NCBI RefSeq assembly: GCF_950066645.1
Contig: NZ_CATMFB010000003.1
Coordinates: forward strand, 124,001-188,000
Length of the DNA stretch: 64,000 nucleotides
From: an uncultured Thalassolituus sp.
Lineage (GTDB): Bacteria > Pseudomonadota > Gammaproteobacteria > Pseudomonadales > Oceanobacteraceae
Direction of reading: 5' to 3'
Below are positions 1 through 6,888 of this stretch, in pieces. The notes beneath the pieces were generated by a model, which was given only the letters and a program-made list of their open reading frames with translations, was not told where the DNA came from and searched no databases. Numbering within the stretch: position 1 is the first letter of the stretch; the number at the start of each line of letters is the position of its first letter. Position numbers and translations under genes: made by a program.

Positions 1-478
1 AAGTCTCACCATTACCAAGGGATATCGGTACCCAGCCGTGTTCATCCGGGTTATCCAGACTGGTGAGCGTAGTCCGTAACTGAGTGACGCCCTCAAGCGC
101 AGCGTTGACCTGCTGCAGTGCCCAGAGGGTCTGGCGGTTTTCGACAATATGCCCGAGTGCTGGCACATGCAGTTCAGCCGCATTGAATGTGACCGCTCCG
201 GTGCCTTCAGCGTCCCAGACATGCATCCGGGTGTAGCCACTGAGTACACCGGCCGGAATGTTTTCCCAGACACCCAGACGGGTCAGAAATGCCTGCGTCT
301 GAGCTGTCAGGGCACTGACCCTGAGGTCATAGTCCTGCAGTCCGCCGACGGGGGCCGGAGCCTGTATATCTGCCGGGTCGATCAGGGCAACACGGACCGT
401 ATCGGAGCCGCCTGCCAGAGCGGCGGCAATTGCCTGCCCGACCAGTCCTGCTCCTACAATGGCAACATCAAATTGCAT
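1..478 (-). CDS. ubiI: UbiI-like FAD-dependent ubiquinone biosynthesis hydroxylase (partial, cut by window edge)
   Basis: Only the N-terminal 159 residues are present; the gene runs off the left edge. The start is the ATG at 476-478 (complement), giving MQFDVAIVGAGLVGQ, a Rossmann GxGxxG dinucleotide-binding motif for FAD. The following region (…YDLRVSALT…, then a …HIVENRQTLWAL… segment) is typical of the UbiH/UbiF/UbiI/VisC family, which adds hydroxyl groups to the ubiquinone ring at the inner membrane. It lies 6 nt downstream of ubiH on the same strand and closes the conserved ygfB-pepP-ubiH-ubiI gene order, which is why UbiI (C5 hydroxylase) is preferred over other paralogues. The catalytic C-terminal part cannot be checked. 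Confidence 0.85.
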   Translation of the reverse strand, partial: MQFDVAIVGAGLVGQAIAAALAGGSDTVRVALIDPADIQAPAPVGGLQDYDLRVSALTAQTQAFLTRLGVWENIPAGVLSGYTRMHVWDAEGTGAVTFNAAELHVPALGHIVENRQTLWALQQVNAALEGVTQLRTTLTSLDNPDEHGWVPISLGNGET

Positions 479-484
479 GGCGTT

Positions 485-1711
485 TTATCCCAGTTTGGCT
501 GCGGTGTGGCCCAGGCCCATCGCATGGCGTGCAAATAAACGACGGGCAACCGGCGCCGCCGACATGCCCAGAAGACCGGCATCCCGCAGAATCGCCACGC
601 CCGGTGCGCGACTGCCAAACAGGCGCGGTAACAAGTCGCTGGCCAGAATCGTATTGCGCTGGTCAGTCTTCTGTTGTTCGAGATATCCCATCAGCACCCG
701 CAGGTCGCCCACCTGACGACCTTCCCGGACCGCGCGGTTAAGGTGCTCAGACAGCACGGCAGCGTCACGCAGAGTCAGGTTGAACCCTTGTCCGGCGACC
801 GGGTGCAGGCTGTGTGCGGCATTTCCCAGCAGAACGAGCGAACGGCGGACCTGCTCGTTCGCTTTTACCAGCGCCAGCGGATAAGTAAGGCGCTCTCCGA
901 TGTCAGTGATACGCCCGACGCGATAGCCGATACGCTCCTGCAGACGCGCGATCAGCGTGGCATCGTCCTGAGCCAGAGCATCTGCCATTTCGTCGTCGCT
1001 GAGCGTCCAGACCACTGCATAGTCATGACTGTGAAGTGGCAGAAACGCGATAGGACCGTCTTCACTGAAGCGCTCAAAGGCCCAATGCTCATGCGGCTGA
1101 TCACAACGCACCTGAGTGACCAGAGCCTGCGTCCCGTAGGGGCGTCGCTGCTGGACAATCCCCAGCTGAGGCATAAGAGGCGATCGCCCACCATCCGCCA
1201 TAACCAGCAAACCAGTCTGCAGAGTACGTCCGTCGCTGAGCTGCAGCCCGGCACCATCGGCGTTCATTGTTACCTGAGTGACTTCGGCCGGCGCCAGTGA
1301 CAACAACCCACGAGCCTCGTCCAGGCCGTTCAACAACCCGTGACCAAGGCGATGGTTTTCAATGATATAACCGAGCGCGTCGGTACCCTGCTCGCTGGCA
1401 TGTAGCTGAGTCTGCCCGAAGCGCCCTTCATCACTCACCTGAATATGATCAATCGCACAGGCCCACGGGCTGATGTGCTGCCACAGGTCGAGCGCTTCGA
1501 GAATCTGACGGGTTCCCCAGGATAACGCCGTTGCTCTGCCGTCAAAGCTCGGGGGCCTGTCCGTCGCGTCATTCCAGACCAAAGGCTGACGATCAATAAG
1601 AGCAACCGTCAGACCGGCCTGGCGCGCAGGTTCAAGCAGGTGAACCATGCTGGCACCGGCCATTCCGGCACCAAGTATGGTGATATCAGCATTCAGGTGG
1701 GTATCAGTCAT
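485..1711 (-). CDS. ubiH: 2-octaprenyl-6-methoxyphenol hydroxylase UbiH
   Basis: A 408-aa flavin monooxygenase of ubiquinone biosynthesis. The N-terminus has the FAD fingerprint TILGAGMAGASM (residues about 10-22). A second FAD/ribityl-binding motif, GNAAHSLHPVAGQGFNL, lies around residue 290-310; the GNAA form (rather than GDAA) is what UbiH of enterobacteria shows. Length matches the family (about 390-410 aa). It sits 6 nt after pepP and 6 nt before ubiI, so the genes are almost certainly co-transcribed. UbiH carries out one of the three ring hydroxylations and works in a soluble Ubi complex associated with the inner membrane (established knowledge). Nothing odd is seen. Confidence 0.92.
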   Translation of the reverse strand: MTDTHLNADITILGAGMAGASMVHLLEPARQAGLTVALIDRQPLVWNDATDRPPSFDGRATALSWGTRQILEALDLWQHISPWACAIDHIQVSDEGRFGQTQLHASEQGTDALGYIIENHRLGHGLLNGLDEARGLLSLAPAEVTQVTMNADGAGLQLSDGRTLQTGLLVMADGGRSPLMPQLGIVQQRRPYGTQALVTQVRCDQPHEHWAFERFSEDGPIAFLPLHSHDYAVVWTLSDDEMADALAQDDATLIARLQERIGYRVGRITDIGERLTYPLALVKANEQVRRSLVLLGNAAHSLHPVAGQGFNLTLRDAAVLSEHLNRAVREGRQVGDLRVLMGYLEQQKTDQRNTILASDLLPRLFGSRAPGVAILRDAGLLGMSAAPVARRLFARHAMGLGHTAAKLG

Positions 1712-1717
1712 GCGTAC

Positions 1718-3034
1718 TCAGGCACTCATCAGGGCTTCGATATCGGCAACCTCTTTGACCACCGCACTGGTCAGCACGTGGCAGCCGCCTTCAGTTACTA
1801 CGACGTCATCTTCAATCCGGATGCCGATACCACGCCACTGTGGTTCCACCGACTCATCATCCGGCGCGATATACAGGCCAGGTTCGACGGTCATCACCAT
1901 CCCCGGCTCCAGTACCCGCCACTGACCATCAATGCGGTATTCACCCACATCATGTACATCCATGCCGAGCCAGTGTCCGGTTTTATGCATATAAAACTGG
2001 CGGTATGCGAGCGCTTCAATCAGCTCGTCAACGTCGCCCTGAAGCAGGCCATATTTCACCAACCCTTCCGTCAGGACACGAACCGCAGCCTCATGCGGCT
2101 GATTCCAGTGGTTGCCCGGCTTCACCGCCTCAATGGCCGCGTACTGAGCATCCAGAACAAGCTGATACATTTTGCGCTGCGCGTCACTGAAAACCCCATT
2201 CGCCGGGAAAGTGCGGGTAATATCAGAGGCGTAATAATCCAGCTCACAGCCCGCATCAATCAGAATAAGGTCACCGTCGCTGATGGTGTCGTCATTGCGG
2301 GTGTAATGCAGAATACAGGCATTATCGCCGGCACCGACAATCGACGGGTACGCTGGCCAGCGGCTGCCCGCCGCCATGAATATATGCATCAGCTCGGCTT
2401 CAAGCTGGTATTCCTTCATTCCCGGACGCACCACCTGCATCGCCCGGGTGTGCGCTTCGGCACTGATATCGGCGGCCGCCTGCATCACTTCGACTTCTGC
2501 CGGCGATTTAATCAGACGCAGCTCGTGCAGCAAATGATCCAGCGCACTGAATTCATGGGGTGGCGTCGCGCCGTTACGCACCTGAGTTTTAATGTGATTA
2601 ACCCACTGCATCAGCTGACGGTCGAACTCAGGGCTGACACCCAGACTGGCGTATATACGATCCTTACCCTCAATAAGCCCGGGCAGGATGTCGTCAATAT
2701 CAGAAATCGGGAAGGCATCATCGCAGCCGAGCACCTCAGGGGCGGCCTCTGGCCCGACGCGACGGCCGGTCCAGATTTCCTGTTCTTTAATTTTTTCCTG
2801 ACAGAAGAGTACGTACTCGCCGTGATCACGGCCCGGAATCAGCACCACGACTGAGTGCTCTTCAGCAAAGCCGCTCAGATAATAAAAATCGCTGTCCTGG
2901 CGGAAAGGGTGCTCCACGTCGCGATTGCGCACTGTGACCGGCGCAGACGGGATGATGGCAATGCTGTTCGGACTCATCAGGTCCATCAGCGAACGACGAC
3001 GCTTAGCGTACTCAGCAGAATCCAGACGCAGCAT
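1718..3034 (-). CDS. pepP: Xaa-Pro aminopeptidase PepP
   Basis: A 438-aa cytosolic M24B metallopeptidase that removes N-terminal residues preceding proline. The N-terminal creatinase-like half (…FRQDSDFYYLSGF…) is followed by the pita-bread catalytic half. The expected dinuclear metal ligands are visible: the two Asp in IDAGCELDYYASDITRTFP, the His in HKTGHWLGMDVHDVG, and the two late Glu in VEPGLY and GIGIRIEDD. Length equals that of E. coli PepP (about 440 aa). The ATG at 3034 has a good ribosome site (GAGGTG) and begins 8 nt after the ygfB stop, inside the ygfB-pepP-ubiH-ubiI operon. Confidence 0.95.
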   Translation of the reverse strand: MLRLDSAEYAKRRRSLMDLMSPNSIAIIPSAPVTVRNRDVEHPFRQDSDFYYLSGFAEEHSVVVLIPGRDHGEYVLFCQEKIKEQEIWTGRRVGPEAAPEVLGCDDAFPISDIDDILPGLIEGKDRIYASLGVSPEFDRQLMQWVNHIKTQVRNGATPPHEFSALDHLLHELRLIKSPAEVEVMQAAADISAEAHTRAMQVVRPGMKEYQLEAELMHIFMAAGSRWPAYPSIVGAGDNACILHYTRNDDTISDGDLILIDAGCELDYYASDITRTFPANGVFSDAQRKMYQLVLDAQYAAIEAVKPGNHWNQPHEAAVRVLTEGLVKYGLLQGDVDELIEALAYRQFYMHKTGHWLGMDVHDVGEYRIDGQWRVLEPGMVMTVEPGLYIAPDDESVEPQWRGIGIRIEDDVVVTEGGCHVLTSAVVKEVADIEALMSA

Positions 3035-3042
3035 ATTTCACC

Positions 3043-3594
3043 TCAGTGCAGAGTTTCCGGCGCTTTTGGCGCAGGCTGATTAAAAGCATAAAAGACTGTC
3101 AGGGCAGCAACACGGGCATGTTCCGCCAGTTCGAGATACAGCTGAGTGTTTTCCGGGTCGTTCACATCGTCGATCTGCGCCTGAGAGAAGGCATCCAGAT
3201 CCTGCAGAACTTCCAGCACATCAGCATCCGGACGACCGGAGATTTTGCCGGAAGCGCCCAGACCATCAAGAAATCCTTTGCTCCACTGCGCCAGACAATC
3301 CACCTGTTCATCGATATCAGCTTCTTCATCATCAGGCAGCAACAGAGTGAAGCTCATGTCTTCTGCCTGCATCTGCTTCAGTACAGCCGTGTACAAGCCT
3401 GCCAGCACACCCTTAAGTGCATCACTGAGCTCATCAATCTCCAGATAGTCCATCGCCTCCTGCTGCCAGGCATCTCCTGTCAGTCGGCCACCACTGGCAA
3501 GATAACCACTGAGCCAGCCGTGCAGGGCTGAAGGCGTCTGGTAACATCCGGATTCATCCCAGAGGTCTGCAAGCGCAGGATATTCGATCGTCAT
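3043..3594 (-). CDS. ygfB: UPF0149 family protein YgfB
   Basis: A 183-aa acidic protein of the YgfB/YecA UPF0149 family. The family hallmark is the small helical region near the N-terminus with SALHGWLSGYLASGG and a later EEADIDEQVDCLAQWSKGFLDGLG. It is the first gene of the minus-strand operon ygfB-pepP-ubiH-ubiI. In Pseudomonas, YgfB has been linked to control of ampDh3/ampC expression through AlpA, but its role here is unknown. It is divergent from the zapA block, with about 165 bp of shared control region. Confidence 0.88.
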   Translation of the reverse strand: MTIEYPALADLWDESGCYQTPSALHGWLSGYLASGGRLTGDAWQQEAMDYLEIDELSDALKGVLAGLYTAVLKQMQAEDMSFTLLLPDDEEADIDEQVDCLAQWSKGFLDGLGASGKISGRPDADVLEVLQDLDAFSQAQIDDVNDPENTQLYLELAEHARVAALTVFYAFNQPAPKAPETLH

Positions 3595-3698
3595 ATTGGC
3601 CTCGCTGTGAACTATTAAGGTGATTCTACCACCTCAGCACTTCACGTACCTCAACACTGAAGCTCAAGCCAACATAGGAACAGCGTCGCCTGTCTCCA

Positions 3699-3728
3699 TT
3701 GACCCGACTGGCGGCGGCCTCTTATATT
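3699..3728 (+). promoter_or_regulatory. Putative sigma-70 promoter of the TIGR02449-zapA operon
   Basis: A -35 element TTGACC (3699-3704) is followed after 17 nt by TTATAT (3722-3727), or after 18 nt by TATATT (3723-3728). Transcription would start near 3735, about 26 nt before the first ATG at 3761. It lies in the intergenic region divergent from ygfB. Confidence 0.55.
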
Positions 3729-3760
3729 AAGCACTGTTCTGAATAAGGTGACGGATCGCA

Positions 3761-3973
3761 ATGCACGAGGCCGAACTACAAACTCTGATGCGCAAAATCG
3801 AGAAACTACTCGATATTCATGAAGACCTGCGCGAACAGAATAAAACCATGCGCGCTGCCGAGGCCTCCTGGCAGGCTGAGCGGGCAAAACTGATTCAACA
3901 AAACGAAATTGCCCGCCGAAAGGTCAATGAAATGATTACCCGCCTGCAAACTCTGGAGCGTAACAGTGGCTAA
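3761..3973 (+). CDS. Small coiled-coil protein of the TIGR02449/ZapB-like family
   Basis: A 70-aa charged, fully helical protein with a heptad-like pattern (…LMRKIEKLLDIHEDLREQNKTM…). Its size and its position immediately before zapA match the TIGR02449 family found upstream of zapA in many gammaproteobacteria; it is sometimes described as cell division/ZapB-like, but that role is not proven. It overlaps the zapA start by 8 nt, which implies translational coupling. The start ATG at 3761 lies a short distance behind a plausible promoter. Confidence 0.8.
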   Translation: MHEAELQTLMRKIEKLLDIHEDLREQNKTMRAAEASWQAERAKLIQQNEIARRKVNEMITRLQTLERNSG

Positions 3974-4280
3974 CAGCTCAAAAACACTGGCATTGACCAT
4001 TCTCGATCGCGAATACCGGGTGAACTGCCCACAGGGTGCCGAAGCCGATCTGCGCGAAGCAGCACGCTTTCTGAATGAAAAAATGGAAGAAATCCGCGAC
4101 GCCGGCTCAAAAGCCGGGAAAGTACTGGGCACTGACCGCATTGCTGTGATTGCTGCACTGAACATCACGCACCAACTGCTTGATGCGGAACACCGAGAAG
4201 CAGACGTCAATGGTGGCATTCAACGCATCAGTGACCGTATTGATGCGCTGCTGGCAGAAGACTCTCAGCTCGAACTCTGA
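3966..4280 (+). CDS. zapA: Cell division protein ZapA
   Basis: A 104-aa protein of the ZapA family, which binds and bundles FtsZ at the division ring. The N-terminal part (ALTILDREYRVNCPQGAEADL) is the diagnostic ZapA globular head, followed by …REAARFLNEKMEEIR… and a C-terminal helix for tetramerisation (…ISDRIDALLAED). The start is a GTG at 3966 inside the end of the preceding gene (8-nt overlap). The order zapA - 6S RNA - fau that follows is a classical gammaproteobacterial synteny and supports the call. Confidence 0.93.
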   Translation: MANSSKTLALTILDREYRVNCPQGAEADLREAARFLNEKMEEIRDAGSKAGKVLGTDRIAVIAALNITHQLLDAEHREADVNGGIQRISDRIDALLAEDSQLEL

Positions 4281-4300
4281 CAGATTTCACAAAACAACAC

Positions 4301-4331
4301 GTGACATCCACACCCATGGCTTTGCTATACT
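4301..4331 (+). promoter_or_regulatory. Promoter of 6S RNA
   Basis: A clear -10 box TATACT (4326-4331) has a weak -35 (GTGACA at 4301-4306, spacer 19, or TGACAT with spacer 18). The predicted start, about 7 nt downstream at 4338, coincides with the first base of the closing helix of 6S RNA. Confidence 0.55.
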
Positions 4332-4337
4332 GAACTG

Positions 4338-4518
4338 GCTCCTTGGAGTACCAGTCGGTAAAGACCTCGAGCCGATGCTTAAAACCTTGGAGGGTTTCTC
4401 TCGTTGTTGTGAGCATGTCCGGCATGACCGGAAAGCCTGATTCAATGACCGGACCTTCCACCTTGAACCACAGGGTTCAAGGGCTTTATCCGACATACGG
4501 TACACCAGGGAGCTTTCC
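4338..4518 (+). ncRNA. ssrS: 6S RNA (SsrS)
   Basis: This is the RNA that mimics an open promoter and sequesters the sigma-70 RNA polymerase holoenzyme in stationary phase. Seen directly: a closing helix between 4338-4352 (GCTCCTTGGAGTACC) and 4499-4513 (GGTACACCAGGGAGC); the conserved strings GAGCCGAT, GTGAGCATG…CCGG…CCGGAAAGCC, and CTTGAACCACAGGGTTCAAG, all of which have close counterparts in E. coli 6S RNA. The location between zapA and fau is the canonical ssrS locus. Length is about 180 nt, as expected. The exact 3' end is estimated. Confidence 0.92.
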
Positions 4519-4522
4519 TTCC

Positions 4523-5119
4523 GTGAACAAGAAAGAGTTGCGCAGACTGATCCGTCAGAAGCGCCGCGACCTCACCCCTTCAGAACGAAACATCGCCGGA
4601 CGCCGGCTACTGAAACAGTTAACCGCCCGTCCTGAATACCTGTACTCCCATCGTGTTGCACTCTACCTGAGTAATGATGGAGAGATTGACCCACAGTGGG
4701 CAATTCAGGATCTGTGGAAACGGGGAAAACAGGCCTTCCTGCCCGTGCTGCATCCACTGCGTAAAGGTGAGCTGGTGTTTATCCGCTACGCGCGGAATAC
4801 CCCAATGCGTAATAACCGATTCGGGATCAGCGAACCCGACTTCCGTCGCGGAAAACAGGTGTCAGCGCGTTTTCTCAGCCTGATCTGTCTGCCACTGGTT
4901 GCTTTCGATTCACGTGGTAATCGTCTTGGTATGGGCGGCGGCTTTTACGACCGCACACTGGCATTCACCCACCATCAGGGGCAGAAACCCCGCCTGGCAG
5001 GTTGTGCATACGCGTTTCAGGAGGTCAGACTATTGCCAGCGGAATCCTGGGATATACCGCTGCAACTGATAGTCACCGATCAGGAGGCCAGGCCTCTGTC
5101 AGCGGATACTGGTCTCTGA
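4523..5119 (+). CDS. fau: 5-formyltetrahydrofolate cyclo-ligase (Fau/YgfA)
   Basis: A 198-aa enzyme that uses ATP to convert 5-formyl-THF to 5,10-methenyl-THF. The family landmarks are KKELRRLIRQKRRDL near the N-terminus and the C-terminal nucleotide/folate motif FDSRGNRLGMGGGFYDRTL. A longer frame extends upstream through 6S RNA, but homologues start at this position. GTG at 4523 is therefore chosen; its best ribosome site, AGGGAG (4507-4512), lies inside the closing helix of 6S RNA. In E. coli, fau is transcribed as the tail of the 6S RNA precursor, and the 4-nt gap here fits that. Confidence 0.92.
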   Translation: MNKKELRRLIRQKRRDLTPSERNIAGRRLLKQLTARPEYLYSHRVALYLSNDGEIDPQWAIQDLWKRGKQAFLPVLHPLRKGELVFIRYARNTPMRNNRFGISEPDFRRGKQVSARFLSLICLPLVAFDSRGNRLGMGGGFYDRTLAFTHHQGQKPRLAGCAYAFQEVRLLPAESWDIPLQLIVTDQEARPLSADTGL

Positions 5120-5224
5120 GGCCAGTACCGTAGGTTCCCGGCGCTCATCGGCGGCCAGTTTGGTAACGGCAGAGCCCAGCACCACGAGTAAAGTGAGAAA
5201 CAGCAAAATATCCGGCTTTCTCAT
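5099..5224 (-). CDS. Small single-pass membrane protein (41 aa)
   Basis: A short frame beginning MRKPDILLFLTLLVVLG: a positively charged N-terminus, one hydrophobic helix of about 16-18 residues, then a short acidic/basic tail. The ATG at 5224 has an AGGA ribosome site 5 nt upstream, which is better supported than the longer frame start at 5281. It overlaps the end of fau on the opposite strand by about 20 nt. Function is unknown. The main reasons to believe it are the coherent transmembrane segment and the good start signal; it could still be spurious. Confidence 0.5.
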   Translation of the reverse strand: MRKPDILLFLTLLVVLGSAVTKLAADERREPTVLASETSIR

Positions 5225-5352
5225 TGTCCTGCAAATCCCAATGTAGCAATTATCTGCTCCGGCTGTGATTAGCCGGAACATTTGTTATTGTTTTTCAGTA
5301 ATCTGTTTTGCACTCAAGCAAGCAACCAATAGGCCAAGCCTGATACTTAATT

Positions 5353-5808
5353 ATGAAATACTGGTTACTTAAATCCGAGCCGGACACATTTTCGTATACC
5401 GACCTGGAGCACGCACCCGAAGGGCGCACAGTATGGGATGGCGTGCGCAATTATCAAGCACGAAATATCATGCGTGACGATATTTCAGTGGGTGATCTTG
5501 CCTTTTTCTACCATTCCAGCTGCAAAGAGCCTGGCATCGCAGGTATTTGCCGCGTTGCTCAGACAGGACTGACAGACCCAAGTTCCCTGGATCCTGAATC
5601 AGAATACTACGACCCTAAGTCGTCTGCAGACAAGCCCAGATGGATAACTATTGAAGTTGTCGCGAAATGTGCACTTAAGCGGGTCATCACTCTGAAAGAG
5701 CTGCGCCAGCATGACGCACTTAAAGATATGTTATTACTTAATCGCGGCCGCCTGTCAGTACAACCAGTGACCGCAGAAGAGTGGGACTACATTATGGAGC
5801 TGGCGTAA
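5353..5808 (+). CDS. EVE domain-containing protein
   Basis: A 151-aa protein spanning a single EVE domain (PUA-like fold). The N-terminus MKYWLLKSEPDTFSYTDL is the classic start of this family, and WDGVRNYQARN and GDLAFFYHSSC follow at the expected places. EVE domains bind modified bases in DNA or RNA; bacterial stand-alone members are of uncertain role and are related to eukaryotic THYN1. Its last 17 nt overlap the end of the convergent hydrolase gene. No strong ribosome site is visible before the ATG. Confidence 0.9.
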   Translation: MKYWLLKSEPDTFSYTDLEHAPEGRTVWDGVRNYQARNIMRDDISVGDLAFFYHSSCKEPGIAGICRVAQTGLTDPSSLDPESEYYDPKSSADKPRWITIEVVAKCALKRVITLKELRQHDALKDMLLLNRGRLSVQPVTAEEWDYIMELA

Positions 5809-6775
5809 GTTCTGGCGCCAGAGTGCTGTTAAGACGCCCGGCAATATGCGCATACATATCCGCCCGTTTGTCGAGCGATTCATTCACCAGATGGTGACGA
5901 CCATCTTCCAGAATAAATAATTCGCGCTGAGGAAATTTTTCTTCAAGCACTTTCATATTGTGCTGCCAGTCGACCGTACCATCCTGATCCCCCTGGACGA
6001 TATACACCGGGAGGTCGAGCGCCGGCTGAGCCTCAATAAAGCGTATCCACCGCAACATCGCCCCCACCCACTGCACACTCAGATAAACAGACTGCAAGGG
6101 GTCCTGGGTACGGACGAAATCCAGAAAGTCTTCATCCGATGAAGAGTTACCATGATTACGCTTCATCTGCTTCACGAACATACTCGCGACCGGATGCATT
6201 ACTGCGCCCTTCAGCCAACCGACTGGACGGACCAGCGGAGCAAGCAGTATTACGTCAGCAAATGGGTTCTGAGCCTTTTTAAATCCACGTTTCAGCAGAT
6301 AATTCACCAGAATAGCGCCGCCCGTGCTCTGACCAAATGCGACCAGCGGCCCGGGCATGTGCTCAGTCACTTGCTGCATCAGGCCACTGAAGACCGCATC
6401 GTATTCCTGGAAATCGGTAATGCTGGCCTGCTCACCGCTCGACAAGCCATGCCCCGGCAGATCAAACGCCACGACATTCAACTTCTGGCGCAGGCAGAAA
6501 TCGATCAGCGAACCATAGAGACCGAGGTGATCATAATAGCCGTGCACCAGAACCGCCGTCCCCACCGCACCCGGACACATCCAGCGCTGTAGCGCGATTT
6601 CATAATCTGCGATCTTCAGCTTACCGGCCTGATGACTCAACGCGTCAGCAGATTCATCAAAGTTAAGGCGGTAATGCTGGCTATATCCTTTCAGCTGCGG
6701 ACCAGGCTCCGCCTCTGGTAAAGACCAGTCAAACTCACCTAACTCCTCAATAAGCGTGTCGCGATTCCAGTTCAT
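5792..6775 (-). CDS. Alpha/beta hydrolase (monoacylglycerol lipase/lysophospholipase-like)
   Basis: A 327-aa cytosolic protein with a serine alpha/beta-hydrolase core. Seen: the oxyanion strand AVLVHGYYDHLGLY, the FDLPGHGLSSG loop typical of the PldB/MGL (Hydrolase_4) group, a nucleophile elbow FGQSTGG with Ser near residue 150, an acidic residue in IVQGDQDGTVDW, and a catalytic His in DGRHHLVNE near residue 293. The most likely substrates are monoacylglycerols or lysophospholipids, but this is inference from family. No signal peptide. It converges with the EVE gene and lies downstream of the giant RTX gene's terminator. Confidence 0.85.
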   Translation of the reverse strand: MNWNRDTLIEELGEFDWSLPEAEPGPQLKGYSQHYRLNFDESADALSHQAGKLKIADYEIALQRWMCPGAVGTAVLVHGYYDHLGLYGSLIDFCLRQKLNVVAFDLPGHGLSSGEQASITDFQEYDAVFSGLMQQVTEHMPGPLVAFGQSTGGAILVNYLLKRGFKKAQNPFADVILLAPLVRPVGWLKGAVMHPVASMFVKQMKRNHGNSSSDEDFLDFVRTQDPLQSVYLSVQWVGAMLRWIRFIEAQPALDLPVYIVQGDQDGTVDWQHNMKVLEEKFPQRELFILEDGRHHLVNESLDKRADMYAHIAGRLNSTLAPELTPAP

Positions 6776-6837
6776 GGGATGCCTGTTCAGAAAGTACAGC
6801 TATGAGTATAGAGGGGGTTTATGAAGTTTTGAATGAA

Positions 6838-6862
6838 CAAAAGCCCCGCGATGCGGGGCTTC
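6838..6862 (-). terminator. Rho-independent terminator of the RTX operon
   Basis: On the minus strand a 9-bp perfect stem AAGCCCCGC / GCGGGGCTT with a 3-nt loop is followed by a T-rich tail (TTTTG). It starts about 27 nt after the stop codon of the giant gene and probably ends the whole 25-kb operon. Confidence 0.85.
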
Positions 6863-6888
6863 TGTATAGTCGAGAATAAGTTCCCGAA

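Noticed and set aside
1640-2854. 404-aa open frame on the plus strand opposite pepP
   Set aside because: It is antisense to the well-supported pepP gene, and its translation is His/Arg-rich with no family features; a coding shadow.
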